This document shows, one piece after another, positions 25,377 through 34,130 of a stretch of 64,000 nt of DNA (the first letter of the stretch is position 1; each line of letters begins with the position of its first letter). The notes beneath the pieces were generated by a model. It was not told where the DNA came from and did no database searches. It saw nothing but the letters and a program-made list of their open reading frames with translations. The position numbers were made by a program, and so were the translations under genes. Source of the DNA: an uncultured Clostridia bacterium (GTDB taxonomy: Bacteria; Bacillota; Clostridia; Oscillospirales; Ruminococcaceae); contig CANRNN010000001.1 in NCBI GenBank assembly GCA_947632025.1, positions 124,001 through 188,000 on the forward strand, read 5' to 3'.

Positions 25377-27713
25377 ATGTTTTCAGGAAATCTCGCCATG
25401 CGTTATATAAGATCGAATAAGCGTCAGTCAATACTTACTGCTTGCAGCATAACCATTGCGGTAACCGTAATGATCACACTTTTTACCATGTTCTCAACAG
25501 TGTGGAACTGTTTAAGGAATGTTAAATATAACAGTACTCCGTTCCATGTGTATTTTGATCTTGAGTTTGAAACCAATGAAGATTTTGAACTTACAGAAGA
25601 ATATGAACAAACGGTTTCTGCAATTAAGGAAGAATTCAAGCCTTACGGCACGGTAAACATTATTCCGTCTAACTACACACACGGATTTACCGACAAACAT
25701 TATCTCAATCCGCGGTTTGGACTTTATTTCATCAAGCCGATAGAGGGAGAATATATTGATGTCATAAAACCTATATTTGAAAAATTGGGAATAGATAAAA
25801 GTTTTGACACTACCGATCTCGGAGTATTCGACCTTATAAGCAACTCAGACCGCGCAAAATGGGTTTTTGTGATACTCGTGTTTTATGTTCTCGTGCTGTT
25901 CATCGCGGTAGCCCTGAGATTGCTTATCGACACGGCGTTTGAGATATCGTCAAAGGAGCGCGAGCGGCAATTCGGTATTCTTCAATCCGTAGGAGCTACC
26001 CCGAAACAGATAGTTCAGATAATAACATTTGAGGGAATGTTCCTGTCGGTAATAGGGATACCTCTCGGAGTGCTGCTCGGTATAGGAACAGCATATGCAG
26101 CGTTCAAACTGATTTTAGGAAGCGGAATAGGAGAGGCGTTCTTTTCTGCCGAAAAAGCTAAAGAGCTTTTGAAATTCAACATAAATCCCCTGTTTATAAT
26201 TCTCGGAACGGTAACAAGTATAGTCTGGATATTCCTTTCAGCTTACGGCGTGGGTATGCGCGTTATAAAGAAAGCCCCTGTAGAAGTGATAAGCCGACGT
26301 GTAAACACGATAAGTAAGGTAGGAAAACACTCCCTGTTCGGCAAGCTTTTCGGTTGGACGGGAAAGCTTGCCGCCAGGAACAATATGCGTCAGCCAAAGC
26401 GGTTTATCATCTCGATAGTATCTCTTACGGTGTCGATCTCGCTTTTCGCAGCCGTATCCACGGCAATAAACCTGACTGAGGACTCATATTACAAATGGCT
26501 TGAGGAATACAAGCCCTTGTCGGAGTTCAACTGTATGACTATGTTTTTGAATAAAGATGATATCCCCGATTCTGAAAAGCCTGTTTTCTCTTACAAGGAA
26601 GGTATCAAAGCGATAAGGGAAAGCGGTTTGTTTAAGGAGCCGATGCTTATTATTGATAACATTATACATTGTAAAGATGATAATGCTGAAAACGGAAACA
26701 AGTTTTACTATTTGTACTACTTTAATAAAGAAATGTACATGAAATACTTTAACGGAGATCCGCCCGTTTCATATGAAGAGCTTTCAAAGTTGAATTCCTA
26801 TGTCAAAACCGACAGCGCTCCCGATGATCCAAAGCCCGATTCAATAACATGTACAATTGTCGATTATGTTTACGCTAACAGTCTTGATGAGATCAGACCC
26901 GAATACCGAGATGCTTTTGAAGAAAACAAAGAGAGTGTAAATGTTGACGGAAACGACATAAACGTAGTAACTTATTCCTATCTCAACACTCAGGAGATAA
27001 CCTTAAATATAGCGGCTTATACAGATTTTAAAGGTCAATTTCAAATGCCGAATTGCTTTATCGGAACGATTGACTCATACGAAAACAGCGAGTACAGCTT
27101 TGAATCTATCCATAAAATGCTGTATGGAAGTGATACGACCGCCTGGATCTACTGCGATATGAAAAATTCAGGCGATTATGAAAACGCGCTGCAATTCTTT
27201 GCAAATTATAAAAGCAACAACACAGTTTTTAGAAGTTATACCGATAATCTCCAGCCAACATATCAAGTAAATTCATTGATAGCATCTGCCAGAATAGGAA
27301 CTAATGTCCTTAATATCCTGTTCGCGCTTATTGCTGTCATCAATATGGTCAATATTCTCTCTACGGGAATTATCGACCGGCGCGGTGAAATAGCAGCACT
27401 TCGCAGCGTCGGTATGACCGACAGGCAGCTCAAAAAAATGACAATAATTGAGTGTCTGCAATATGTTTTAGTTTCGGGAGCAGCGTCGATAGTTCTTTGC
27501 GAGCTGCTGATGTTCCTTACGCAGCGCCTGATAGGGCTTGATAATACGTTCGGCGAAATGGTCGGATCGTTCGGCATATACTATGCCGCGCCGCTGCCAA
27601 GAGTGCTTTTAGCGCTCATTCCTGCGTTCACAGCCGCGCTTCTTGCTTCGTTTATACCGCTTTACAGGCTTAGAAAGCAATCAATAATCGAGCAAATACG
27701 CGATTCAGAATAA
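25377..27713 (+). CDS. FtsX-like ABC transporter permease (first paralogue)
   Basis: 778-residue membrane protein. Membrane segments by eye: about 20-42; 158-178, 215-240 and 275-295 (first FtsX core, containing ERERQFGILQSVGATPKQI); 345-365; then a large extracellular region (about 370-640); and three helices in the last 135 residues (second FtsX core, RRGEIAALRSVGMTDRQL). There is also an extracellular loop at about 45-155. This type VII architecture with two external domains is found in MacB/BceB-like efflux and detoxification systems. BceB usually has ten helices and about 650 residues, so this is a longer relative. The partner ATPase is the next gene. Confidence 0.85.
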   Translation: MFSGNLAMRYIRSNKRQSILTACSITIAVTVMITLFTMFSTVWNCLRNVKYNSTPFHVYFDLEFETNEDFELTEEYEQTVSAIKEEFKPYGTVNIIPSNYTHGFTDKHYLNPRFGLYFIKPIEGEYIDVIKPIFEKLGIDKSFDTTDLGVFDLISNSDRAKWVFVILVFYVLVLFIAVALRLLIDTAFEISSKERERQFGILQSVGATPKQIVQIITFEGMFLSVIGIPLGVLLGIGTAYAAFKLILGSGIGEAFFSAEKAKELLKFNINPLFIILGTVTSIVWIFLSAYGVGMRVIKKAPVEVISRRVNTISKVGKHSLFGKLFGWTGKLAARNNMRQPKRFIISIVSLTVSISLFAAVSTAINLTEDSYYKWLEEYKPLSEFNCMTMFLNKDDIPDSEKPVFSYKEGIKAIRESGLFKEPMLIIDNIIHCKDDNAENGNKFYYLYYFNKEMYMKYFNGDPPVSYEELSKLNSYVKTDSAPDDPKPDSITCTIVDYVYANSLDEIRPEYRDAFEENKESVNVDGNDINVVTYSYLNTQEITLNIAAYTDFKGQFQMPNCFIGTIDSYENSEYSFESIHKMLYGSDTTAWIYCDMKNSGDYENALQFFANYKSNNTVFRSYTDNLQPTYQVNSLIASARIGTNVLNILFALIAVINMVNILSTGIIDRRGEIAALRSVGMTDRQLKKMTIIECLQYVLVSGAASIVLCELLMFLTQRLIGLDNTFGEMVGSFGIYYAAPLPRVLLALIPAFTAALLASFIPLYRLRKQSIIEQIRDSE

Positions 27714-27747
27714 CAAAAAATAAAATAAATTTATGGAGGAATTTTTT

Positions 27748-28440
27748 ATGGAATTACTTGTTATCGAAAATCTTTGCAAGGTTTACGGAAAAGGTGAAAA
27801 CGCCGTAAAGGCGCTTGACAACGTGACTTTCACCGTTCCGAAAGGACAGATGACAGCCGTCATTGGTCCTTCGGGTTCGGGAAAATCCACACTTCTGCAC
27901 ATTCTCGGTGCGGTCGACCGTCCCACTTCGGGAAAGGTCTACCTTGATGGGCAGGACGTTTTCTCGAAAAACAACCACAATCTGGCGATTTTCCGTCGCA
28001 GGCAGGTAGGACTTATCTATCAGTTCTACAATCTTATCCCCGTCCTCAACGCCGAGGAAAACATCACCCTCCCCGTGATAATGGACGGCAGAAAGCCCGA
28101 CACGGCATATCTGGAGCGGCTTCTGGACACTCTTGACATAAAATCACGCCGGAATCATCTTCCCTCGCAGCTTTCGGGAGGTCAGCAGCAGAGAGTGTCT
28201 ATCGGACGAGCGATGTTCAACTCCCCTGCCGTTATCCTCGCGGACGAGCCTACAGGAAATCTCGACAGCCGCAACAGTGCCGAGATCGTCGATCTGCTGA
28301 GAAGATCCAACCGCGAGCTAAACCAGACTATGCTAATCATAACTCACGACCAGAATATTGCCCGACAATGCGACAGGATCATTGCTCTTTCGGACGGTAA
28401 AATAGTAAGCGATACGCTTCTTACAAATCCAAAGGAGTAA
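27748..28440 (+). CDS. ABC transporter ATP-binding protein (MacB/BceA type)
   Basis: 230 residues from the ATG at 27748; GGAGGA lies seven bases upstream and overlaps the earlier in-frame ATG at 27733. Walker A GPSGSGKST (40-48), signature LSGGQQQR (142-149), Walker B with ADEPTGNLD (165-173) and the H-loop His in ITHD. The NLD after Walker B is typical of the LolD/MacB/BceA group. It lies between two permeases and ends 4 bases before the second, whose ribosome site AAGGAG is inside its last codons. Confidence 0.93.
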   Translation: MELLVIENLCKVYGKGENAVKALDNVTFTVPKGQMTAVIGPSGSGKSTLLHILGAVDRPTSGKVYLDGQDVFSKNNHNLAIFRRRQVGLIYQFYNLIPVLNAEENITLPVIMDGRKPDTAYLERLLDTLDIKSRRNHLPSQLSGGQQQRVSIGRAMFNSPAVILADEPTGNLDSRNSAEIVDLLRRSNRELNQTMLIITHDQNIARQCDRIIALSDGKIVSDTLLTNPKE

Positions 28441-28444
28441 TGTA

Positions 28445-30871
28445 ATGTATACAATAAAACTTGCCATTCGCTACATTAAAGAACAAAAACGTCACTCTGC
28501 GCTTACAGTTTGCAGCATTGCTCTTGCTATTGCAATTCTTACGATAATTTTCACGGCGTTTACCACATATATGGAATGTATGTACGAGATTACTCACGAT
28601 AAAACTCCGTATCACTACACGTTCCCATATTATATTGACGAGGACGACACGCAGAAGTCTGAAAAGATTGACGAATTTATCGAAAAATTCAAGGAATACG
28701 GGACTGCCGAAAAAGAGGAAAATGAAGTAGTCGTAAACTTTGAAAAGTGCATAAGCGGAACGGTGTATTGTTTCTTTGAAAAATCGTTTCCGATAAATTC
28801 GGACAAGACTGCAATAGGAACTATACAGAACCTTCTTGGCGAGGTTGGTCTGCAGGAAAAAATGCATGGGGCACCAAATTCCGACGACGAAGTAGGCTAT
28901 ATCTTGTCGACTTCGCTCGGAACATACCGTCCTATTGACGACAACGACAGATTTCAGTGGGTATTGTGGATAGTATTCCTGTATGTTATAATCATTTTCA
29001 TCATTTTGGTGCTGAGGCTGCTTATAGATACGGCGTTTGAGATCTCGTCCAAGGAGTGCGAGCGGCAATTCGGAGTGCTTCAGTCCGTGGGTGCTACGCC
29101 AAAACAGATAGTGAAAATAATTACGTCCGAGGGGCTTATTCTGTCGGTTGCGGGACTTCCGCTCGGAATTCTCGCGGGAATAGGCATCGCGTTCGCGGTG
29201 TTTAAGATAATCGTCAACGAATGCATTATCGGGGTATTTTTCACCGCTGAAAAAGCCGCGGAACTCTTAAAGCTCCATGTAAACCCTCTGCTTACGCTTC
29301 TGGCGGCGGCAACGGGAGTTTTGTGGGTATTGCTTTCGGCATACGGCGTGGGAATGCGCGTTATAAAGAAAACTCCGATACAGGCGATAAGCGCGCGTTC
29401 AAACACCGTTGAAAAGGTGAGAAAAAAGTCGCTTTTCGGGAAAATTTTCGGCTGGACGGGAACTCTTGCCGCCCGAAACAACCGCCGCCAGCCAAAGCGG
29501 TTTATAGTCTCCGTGCTGTCGCTTACGGTGTCGATAACGCTTTTCGCGTCGGTCAGCATAATTGTTGACAAATTTGAAAACAGTATGACAAGCGTGTTAG
29601 AAGAGCAGGCTCCGCTTGCAGAATTTAATTACGGCGTGTCTTATAATTACAATCCCACATCGGGGAATACCGTTTACGAGGACGTTTGTAAGAGATTTGA
29701 GGAGTCGGGGCTGTTTAAAGAGCCGCTGGCGTATATAGCGAATACCGACTATAACATAATATCCCAAAATCCCGGCGAAGGACCTTCAAGATACATTATA
29801 CTTTTCTTAAACAAGCCGATGTATATGAAGTTGTTTAACAACAACCCTCCCGTATCCTACGAGGAGCTTTCCGAAAACCGCTCGTATATTATGAAAGACT
29901 GCTATTATCTGAATGCTGAAAACGGGAAAATCACCTACACAAGGCAGGACAAACTCGCAACGCTGAATAAAGAGGACATTCTCCCAGAATACGTTGATAA
30001 GTTTGAGAAGGGCGATCCCTCGCTTTTCTTTGGCGACAGCTATGAGGAAAGCACGGAAGCACCCGACGACAACGAGGAGGAAAATTCCGAAGATCGCGAA
30101 TATTCGTATGTTTACCGCGGAACAACCGAAAAAACGCTTGATATTGCGGCAACCTACACACTCGGAACAAACGACTCCTTCAGGTCGACATACGGAAACA
30201 TTGTTTTGATGGGGTTTGACATGTGGGACTTTGTTTCAACCGTTGACGCATACTACAACGGAGAGTATCAATACGACTACGACCACGTTATGTTCGGGAA
30301 AAATATGCTTTCGGACGCCTTTGTCGACCTTATAGACCCCACAAATTACGACAAAGCCGAGGACTTCCTAAACCAAAACGACGATTTGTTCACATGGTAT
30401 AACGATTCTTTCCGCAGTTACAGAGAAAACAACGCTATGCTGTCTGCAATCCGCATAGGCTCTGACGCGCTGAATATCCTGCTTGCCCTTATTGCGATAG
30501 TAAATATGGTGAATATCCTGTCTACGGGAATTCTCAACCGCCGCGGAGAAATCGCCTCTTTAATAAGCATCGGTATGACCAACAAGCAGTTGAACAGAAT
30601 GACTGTGATAGAGTGCCTGCAATATGTGTTTATTTCTGGAATAGCGTCAATTATCCTTTGCGAGGTGCTTATGGTGCTTACCCAAATGATGCTGAACACG
30701 GACGAGATGATTTCAGGATTTTTCGGGAATTTTATATCCTTTGCAGCACCCATACCCAAAGTGCTTATAGCGCTTATTCCCGCGTTTGCGGCAGCACTTC
30801 TTGCATCATTCATACCGCTTCACAGGCTTAAAAAGCAATCAATAGTCGAGCAGATACGCGGCATTGAATAA
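28445..30871 (+). CDS. FtsX-like ABC transporter permease (second paralogue)
   Basis: 808 residues, same architecture as the permease at 25377. The cores are near-identical (EISSKECERQFGVLQSVGATPKQI against EISSKERERQFGILQSVGATPKQI; RRGEIASLISIGMTNKQL), but the large external domain has diverged and carries an acidic insert (about residues 530-555, rich in Glu/Asp). The pair could form a heterodimer around the shared ATPase, or each permease could pair with it alone with different substrate range. Last gene of the module, followed by a strong terminator. Confidence 0.85.
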   Translation: MYTIKLAIRYIKEQKRHSALTVCSIALAIAILTIIFTAFTTYMECMYEITHDKTPYHYTFPYYIDEDDTQKSEKIDEFIEKFKEYGTAEKEENEVVVNFEKCISGTVYCFFEKSFPINSDKTAIGTIQNLLGEVGLQEKMHGAPNSDDEVGYILSTSLGTYRPIDDNDRFQWVLWIVFLYVIIIFIILVLRLLIDTAFEISSKECERQFGVLQSVGATPKQIVKIITSEGLILSVAGLPLGILAGIGIAFAVFKIIVNECIIGVFFTAEKAAELLKLHVNPLLTLLAAATGVLWVLLSAYGVGMRVIKKTPIQAISARSNTVEKVRKKSLFGKIFGWTGTLAARNNRRQPKRFIVSVLSLTVSITLFASVSIIVDKFENSMTSVLEEQAPLAEFNYGVSYNYNPTSGNTVYEDVCKRFEESGLFKEPLAYIANTDYNIISQNPGEGPSRYIILFLNKPMYMKLFNNNPPVSYEELSENRSYIMKDCYYLNAENGKITYTRQDKLATLNKEDILPEYVDKFEKGDPSLFFGDSYEESTEAPDDNEEENSEDREYSYVYRGTTEKTLDIAATYTLGTNDSFRSTYGNIVLMGFDMWDFVSTVDAYYNGEYQYDYDHVMFGKNMLSDAFVDLIDPTNYDKAEDFLNQNDDLFTWYNDSFRSYRENNAMLSAIRIGSDALNILLALIAIVNMVNILSTGILNRRGEIASLISIGMTNKQLNRMTVIECLQYVFISGIASIILCEVLMVLTQMMLNTDEMISGFFGNFISFAAPIPKVLIALIPAFAAALLASFIPLHRLKKQSIVEQIRGIE

Positions 30872-30890
30872 CGTTCCCGCTAAAATCAAA

Positions 30891-30916
30891 AAGGCTGTGC
30901 CATTAAGCGCAGCCTT
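30891..30916 (+). terminator. Terminator of the ABC transporter operon
   Basis: Perfect 10-bp stem AAGGCTGTGC / GCGCAGCCTT (one G-T pair) with loop CATTAA, followed by ATTTTTTTT. Confidence 0.88.
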
Positions 30917-30925
30917 ATTTTTTTA

Positions 30926-30954
30926 ATCACATTTTTCTTCCTGATTCATATTAT
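30926..30954 (+). promoter_or_regulatory. Putative sigma-E-type promoter of cotJABC
   Basis: ATCACATT (30926-30933), a 13-base spacer and CATATTAT (30947-30954) resemble the mother-cell sigma-E pattern (-35 ending ATATT, -10 CATAnnnT). cotJ genes are sigma-E controlled in Bacillus. The match in the -35 region is partial. Confidence 0.35.
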
Positions 30955-31003
30955 AAACCAGCGGCAAACGCTTTTGCCGAAATCTCTTTGAAAGGAAGAT
31001 AAT

Positions 31004-31168
31004 ATGGAAAACTCCAAAGGCTATAAGCGCGTAGGTTACTCATATGTTCCCGTACAGCGCATGGAGAAAGTATATTCTCCGAATAAAGCCATTAAAGCGG
31101 GAACGATTTTCCCTGAGCTTGACATAACCATCGACGAATACGAGAGGGGGCTTTATGATGGAAAATAA
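31004..31168 (+). CDS. cotJA: Spore coat-associated protein CotJA
   Basis: Short 54-residue gene with GGAAG upstream of its ATG. The sequence YVPVQRMEKVYSPNKAIKAG followed by TIFPELDITIDEY has the CotJA hallmarks: a V/P-rich start, an AL/AIKxGTIFPEL block and an acidic end. CotJA is a small coat component encoded before cotJB and cotJC, as here. The cotJB start overlaps its 3' end. Confidence 0.85.
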   Translation: MENSKGYKRVGYSYVPVQRMEKVYSPNKAIKAGTIFPELDITIDEYERGLYDGK

Positions 31169-31601
31169 TATGAACCGCCGTTACGTCGTGAGCGGACAGA
31201 ATTATTCCGGAAATTTCAACGGAAACAATAATATGCGCTCAAACTCAAACCAGCAAAGCTGCCCTAACTGCGGAAATCAGAATAGCTCCTCAAACAACAA
31301 TTCGCATAATGATAATCAGGGCTGCGCCTGCGACAACAACAGCTCGTTCAGCGACCTTATGCACGCGATAATGGAAGCGGATTTCTACGCTCAGGATTTG
31401 AAGCTCTATCTCGATACTCACCCCGACGATACCAGAGCAGTTGAAATGTTCCGCGAGGCTGTACGTCAATATAAGGCTACCCGCAAGGTTTTTGAGGAGA
31501 ATTTCTATCCCCTCACCAGCGACGAAGCAGGCAAAAACGGGACTTGGGACTGGATAGAGGGCAATTTCCCTCCCGACTCCTGCCCGTGCAGTCAGAGATA
31601 A
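31155..31601 (+). CDS. cotJB: Spore coat protein CotJB with Asn-rich N-terminal extension
   Basis: 149 residues. The last about 85 residues are the CotJB domain (MHAIMEADFYAQDLKLYLDTHPDD and the WDWIEGNFPP end). The first about 62 residues are an added Asn/Ser/Gly-rich stretch with CPNCG and a second Cys pair (GCACD). CotJB is usually about 80-100 residues, so the extension is unusual. The ATG at 31158 has better spacing (7) to AGGGGG than the one at 31155. It overlaps the end of cotJA. Confidence 0.85.
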   Translation: MMENNMNRRYVVSGQNYSGNFNGNNNMRSNSNQQSCPNCGNQNSSSNNNSHNDNQGCACDNNSSFSDLMHAIMEADFYAQDLKLYLDTHPDDTRAVEMFREAVRQYKATRKVFEENFYPLTSDEAGKNGTWDWIEGNFPPDSCPCSQR

Positions 31602-31618
31602 TTGAGTGAGGTGATAAT

Positions 31619-32188
31619 ATGTTTGTATTTGAAAAACGCACGCAAATACCCGTTTGCATTAAAAATAAGAATCCTCGCCTTGCAGGAATAATTTTAAGTC
31701 AATATGGAGGCCCCGACGGCGAGTTGTCCGCTTCTCTGAGATACCTCTCTCAGAGATTCACAATGCCCGACAACCGCGGAAAGGCTCTTCTGACAGATAT
31801 AGGCACGGAAGAGCTGGCGCACCTTGAGATAGTAGGCAGCATCGTAGCTCAACTTACCGACTGCGAGGGAGCAAAGAGCTTCGATAAATATGGTACGGGC
31901 GCTTATTATGTAGATCACGCCAATGCCGTATATCCCGCTTCTGCGGCAGGAGTACCGTTCACGGCGGCTTATATCCAGTCTAAAGCCGACCCTATCGCCG
32001 ACATTGCGGAAGATCTGGCTGCGGAACAGAAAGCCCGCGCTACCTACGACAATATTCTCCGTATGTCCGATGACCCCGACGTAAACGAGGTAATTAAATT
32101 CCTCCGCGAGCGCGAAGTCGTTCACTTCCAGCGCTTCGGAGAGCTTCTCGACTACTATCAGTCCCAGATAAAGGATTGCCAGAAGTAA
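31619..32188 (+). CDS. cotJC: Spore coat protein CotJC (manganese catalase family)
   Basis: 189 residues, GAGGTG upstream. A ferritin-like four-helix protein of the Mn-catalase family: metal ligands are suggested by EELAHLE and by a Glu followed by EREVVHFQRFGE. It may detoxify peroxide in the spore coat. It is shorter than true Mn catalases (about 270 residues), as is normal for CotJC. Third gene of the cotJ operon. Confidence 0.93.
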   Translation: MFVFEKRTQIPVCIKNKNPRLAGIILSQYGGPDGELSASLRYLSQRFTMPDNRGKALLTDIGTEELAHLEIVGSIVAQLTDCEGAKSFDKYGTGAYYVDHANAVYPASAAGVPFTAAYIQSKADPIADIAEDLAAEQKARATYDNILRMSDDPDVNEVIKFLREREVVHFQRFGELLDYYQSQIKDCQK

Positions 32189-32201
32189 TCCCCTTTATAA
32201 A

Positions 32202-32233
32202 AAGCCGCGTCTGCCATTTGACAGGCGCGGCTT
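32202..32233 (+). terminator. Terminator of cotJABC
   Basis: 12-bp stem AAGCCGCGTCTG / CAGGCGCGGCTT (one G-T pair) with an 8-base loop, followed by GATATTTTAT. The T-run is broken, but the stem is strong. Confidence 0.7.
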
Positions 32234-32371
32234 GATATTTTATAAAGAAAAGCGGAAATTCAAATCCAAACTGCTGATAATAACTTCTATACAGGAGTGT
32301 TTTTATTTTCCGTGATATCCTCCCGCATACTTCGGAATTTGTCCGAATAGAATGTACAAGCCGAAGAAAGG

Positions 32372-34084
32372 GTGGTATTTACGGAAAAACGTTACTTAAA
32401 AAACACAGCGATACTGTTTGTGTCAATGGCAATAACCAAAATCGTCGGAGCGCTGTTCAAAATCCCTCTTGCAAATCTGCTCGGAGGTTCGGGAATGGCT
32501 TGCTTCTCAAACGCCTACGGACTGTATTCGCCCGTATTCGCGGTGACAGCGGCAGGAGTACCGACTGTTATTATGAGAATAACAGCACGTTGCACGGCGA
32601 CGGGAAAGCTCGATTATGCCGCGGCTGTACGGCGCTGGGCACTGGTGCTGTTCGCGGCACTGGGATTTCTCGGAACAGTCGTCGTGGCTGTTCTGGCGCG
32701 ACCTTTCTCGGTACATATTGCCTGCTCCCCTGACAGCTTCACGGCAATAGTCTGCATCTCCCCCGCAGTAATGCTTTGCTGCATAGCTTCCGTTTTCAGA
32801 GGATACCGTGAGGGATTATCAGACGTTGTGCCGTCGGCTGCTGCGGCTATTGCGGAGGCGGTAACGAGAGCAGTTTTCGGTCTGGGAATGTCATATGCGG
32901 TTATTTTCGGCGCTCAGAGTGCTTTTCAAGCCGGAAGAAGCGTATTCGGACAAAATTGCTCGACGCTTGCTCAGGCGCACAATGCGGCTCTTCCATATGC
33001 CGCTGCCGCTGCTATACTTGCAGTTAGCATAAGCGAACTGGCGGGACTGTTAACTCTGGTCCTCGGAGAGCGCCGACGCAGTGCCGTAAAGCTCCCTCCG
33101 AGAAAAACATATCGTGTTCGGGAGATATTCGGAATGCTTATACGTGAAACTCTGCCGATCTCGGCTTCGGCTTTGGTAAGCAACTGCGGCTCTTTCATTG
33201 ATCTGCTTACCGTTACAAGGACGCTTTCAATTTCCGGAGAAATCAACGCGGAGTATTATAATTCTCATTTCGGGAATATTATAGAAGAACTGGGCGGGAT
33301 ACCTCAGCTTGCCAACTTTATGTACGGAAGCTATACGGGAATTGCTATGTCGGTATTTATGCTGATCCCGTCATTTGCAGGAATGACCTTTACCTCAGCC
33401 GCTCCGGAAATTGCTGCGGCTAACGCAAAACGTGACTACAACGCTCTTGGCGCGAATATAAGACGGCTCACTCAGGCGGGAATGCTTATCGCAGCGCCTG
33501 CGTGTTTCGGAGCGGCGGCGCTTGCCGAGCCAATCCTAACGCTTCTTTACCATTCAAGACCGATGGAAGTTTCTGTATGTGTTCCGGCTTTTACGGTTTT
33601 GTGTTTAGGCGGTATCTTTATGATCTTCTCGTCGGCAATGTTCGGAACATTTCAAGCTATGAACAAATCGCACGTTCCGCTTATTCTGATGTCAACAGCG
33701 GCAATAGTAAAGCTTTCGCTCAATCCCCTGCTGATCTCTGTACCTCAGTTGAATATTGCGGGAGCAGCGCTTTCAAGCATTATCGGAAATATAATCACTG
33801 CCACGCTCGGCGGAATAATTCTGAAAAAATCTCTAAGAGTCAAAACAGGTATTTTTGCATCAGTGTTAAAAATTGCCATTTGCGGTTTGTTCTGCGGTAT
33901 AAGTATCAAAATTGCTTTTTCGTTGTTGCAGGATAAGGCAGGATTGCTTCTTTCAATAATATTTGCCACGTTTTGTGGCTTAGTTGTTTATGCAATATTA
34001 CTAATTTTAATGGGGAATTTTCGTTCAAGTAGCATAATAAAACGCGAAAACAGAAGTTTTTTTGAAAAACCCCTTGAAAAATAA
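32372..34084 (+). CDS. SpoVB/YabM-like polysaccharide flippase (MVF/MATE superfamily)
   Basis: 570-residue integral membrane protein with about 14 helices. The N-terminus LKNTAILFVSMAITKIVGALFKIPLANLLG is typical of the stage V sporulation protein B / MurJ-related lipid-linked oligosaccharide flippases. It stands where yabM stands in Bacillus, directly before mazG (yabN). It probably moves a peptidoglycan or polysaccharide precursor across the membrane. The start is a GTG at 32372 with GAAGAAAGG partly overlapping, so the exact start is weakly supported. Confidence 0.85.
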   Translation: MVFTEKRYLKNTAILFVSMAITKIVGALFKIPLANLLGGSGMACFSNAYGLYSPVFAVTAAGVPTVIMRITARCTATGKLDYAAAVRRWALVLFAALGFLGTVVVAVLARPFSVHIACSPDSFTAIVCISPAVMLCCIASVFRGYREGLSDVVPSAAAAIAEAVTRAVFGLGMSYAVIFGAQSAFQAGRSVFGQNCSTLAQAHNAALPYAAAAAILAVSISELAGLLTLVLGERRRSAVKLPPRKTYRVREIFGMLIRETLPISASALVSNCGSFIDLLTVTRTLSISGEINAEYYNSHFGNIIEELGGIPQLANFMYGSYTGIAMSVFMLIPSFAGMTFTSAAPEIAAANAKRDYNALGANIRRLTQAGMLIAAPACFGAAALAEPILTLLYHSRPMEVSVCVPAFTVLCLGGIFMIFSSAMFGTFQAMNKSHVPLILMSTAAIVKLSLNPLLISVPQLNIAGAALSSIIGNIITATLGGIILKKSLRVKTGIFASVLKIAICGLFCGISIKIAFSLLQDKAGLLLSIIFATFCGLVVYAILLILMGNFRSSSIIKRENRSFFEKPLEK

Positions 34085-34102
34085 ATCAAAATAGGGTATT
34101 AT
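34074..34102 (+). promoter_or_regulatory. Promoter of mazG
   Basis: TTGAAA (34074-34079), a 17-base spacer and TATTAT (34097-34102). The -35 lies inside the last codons of the flippase gene. Confidence 0.6.
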
Positions 34103-34130
34103 AGTAAAGAAGTTTTCAATTTGCCGGGAG

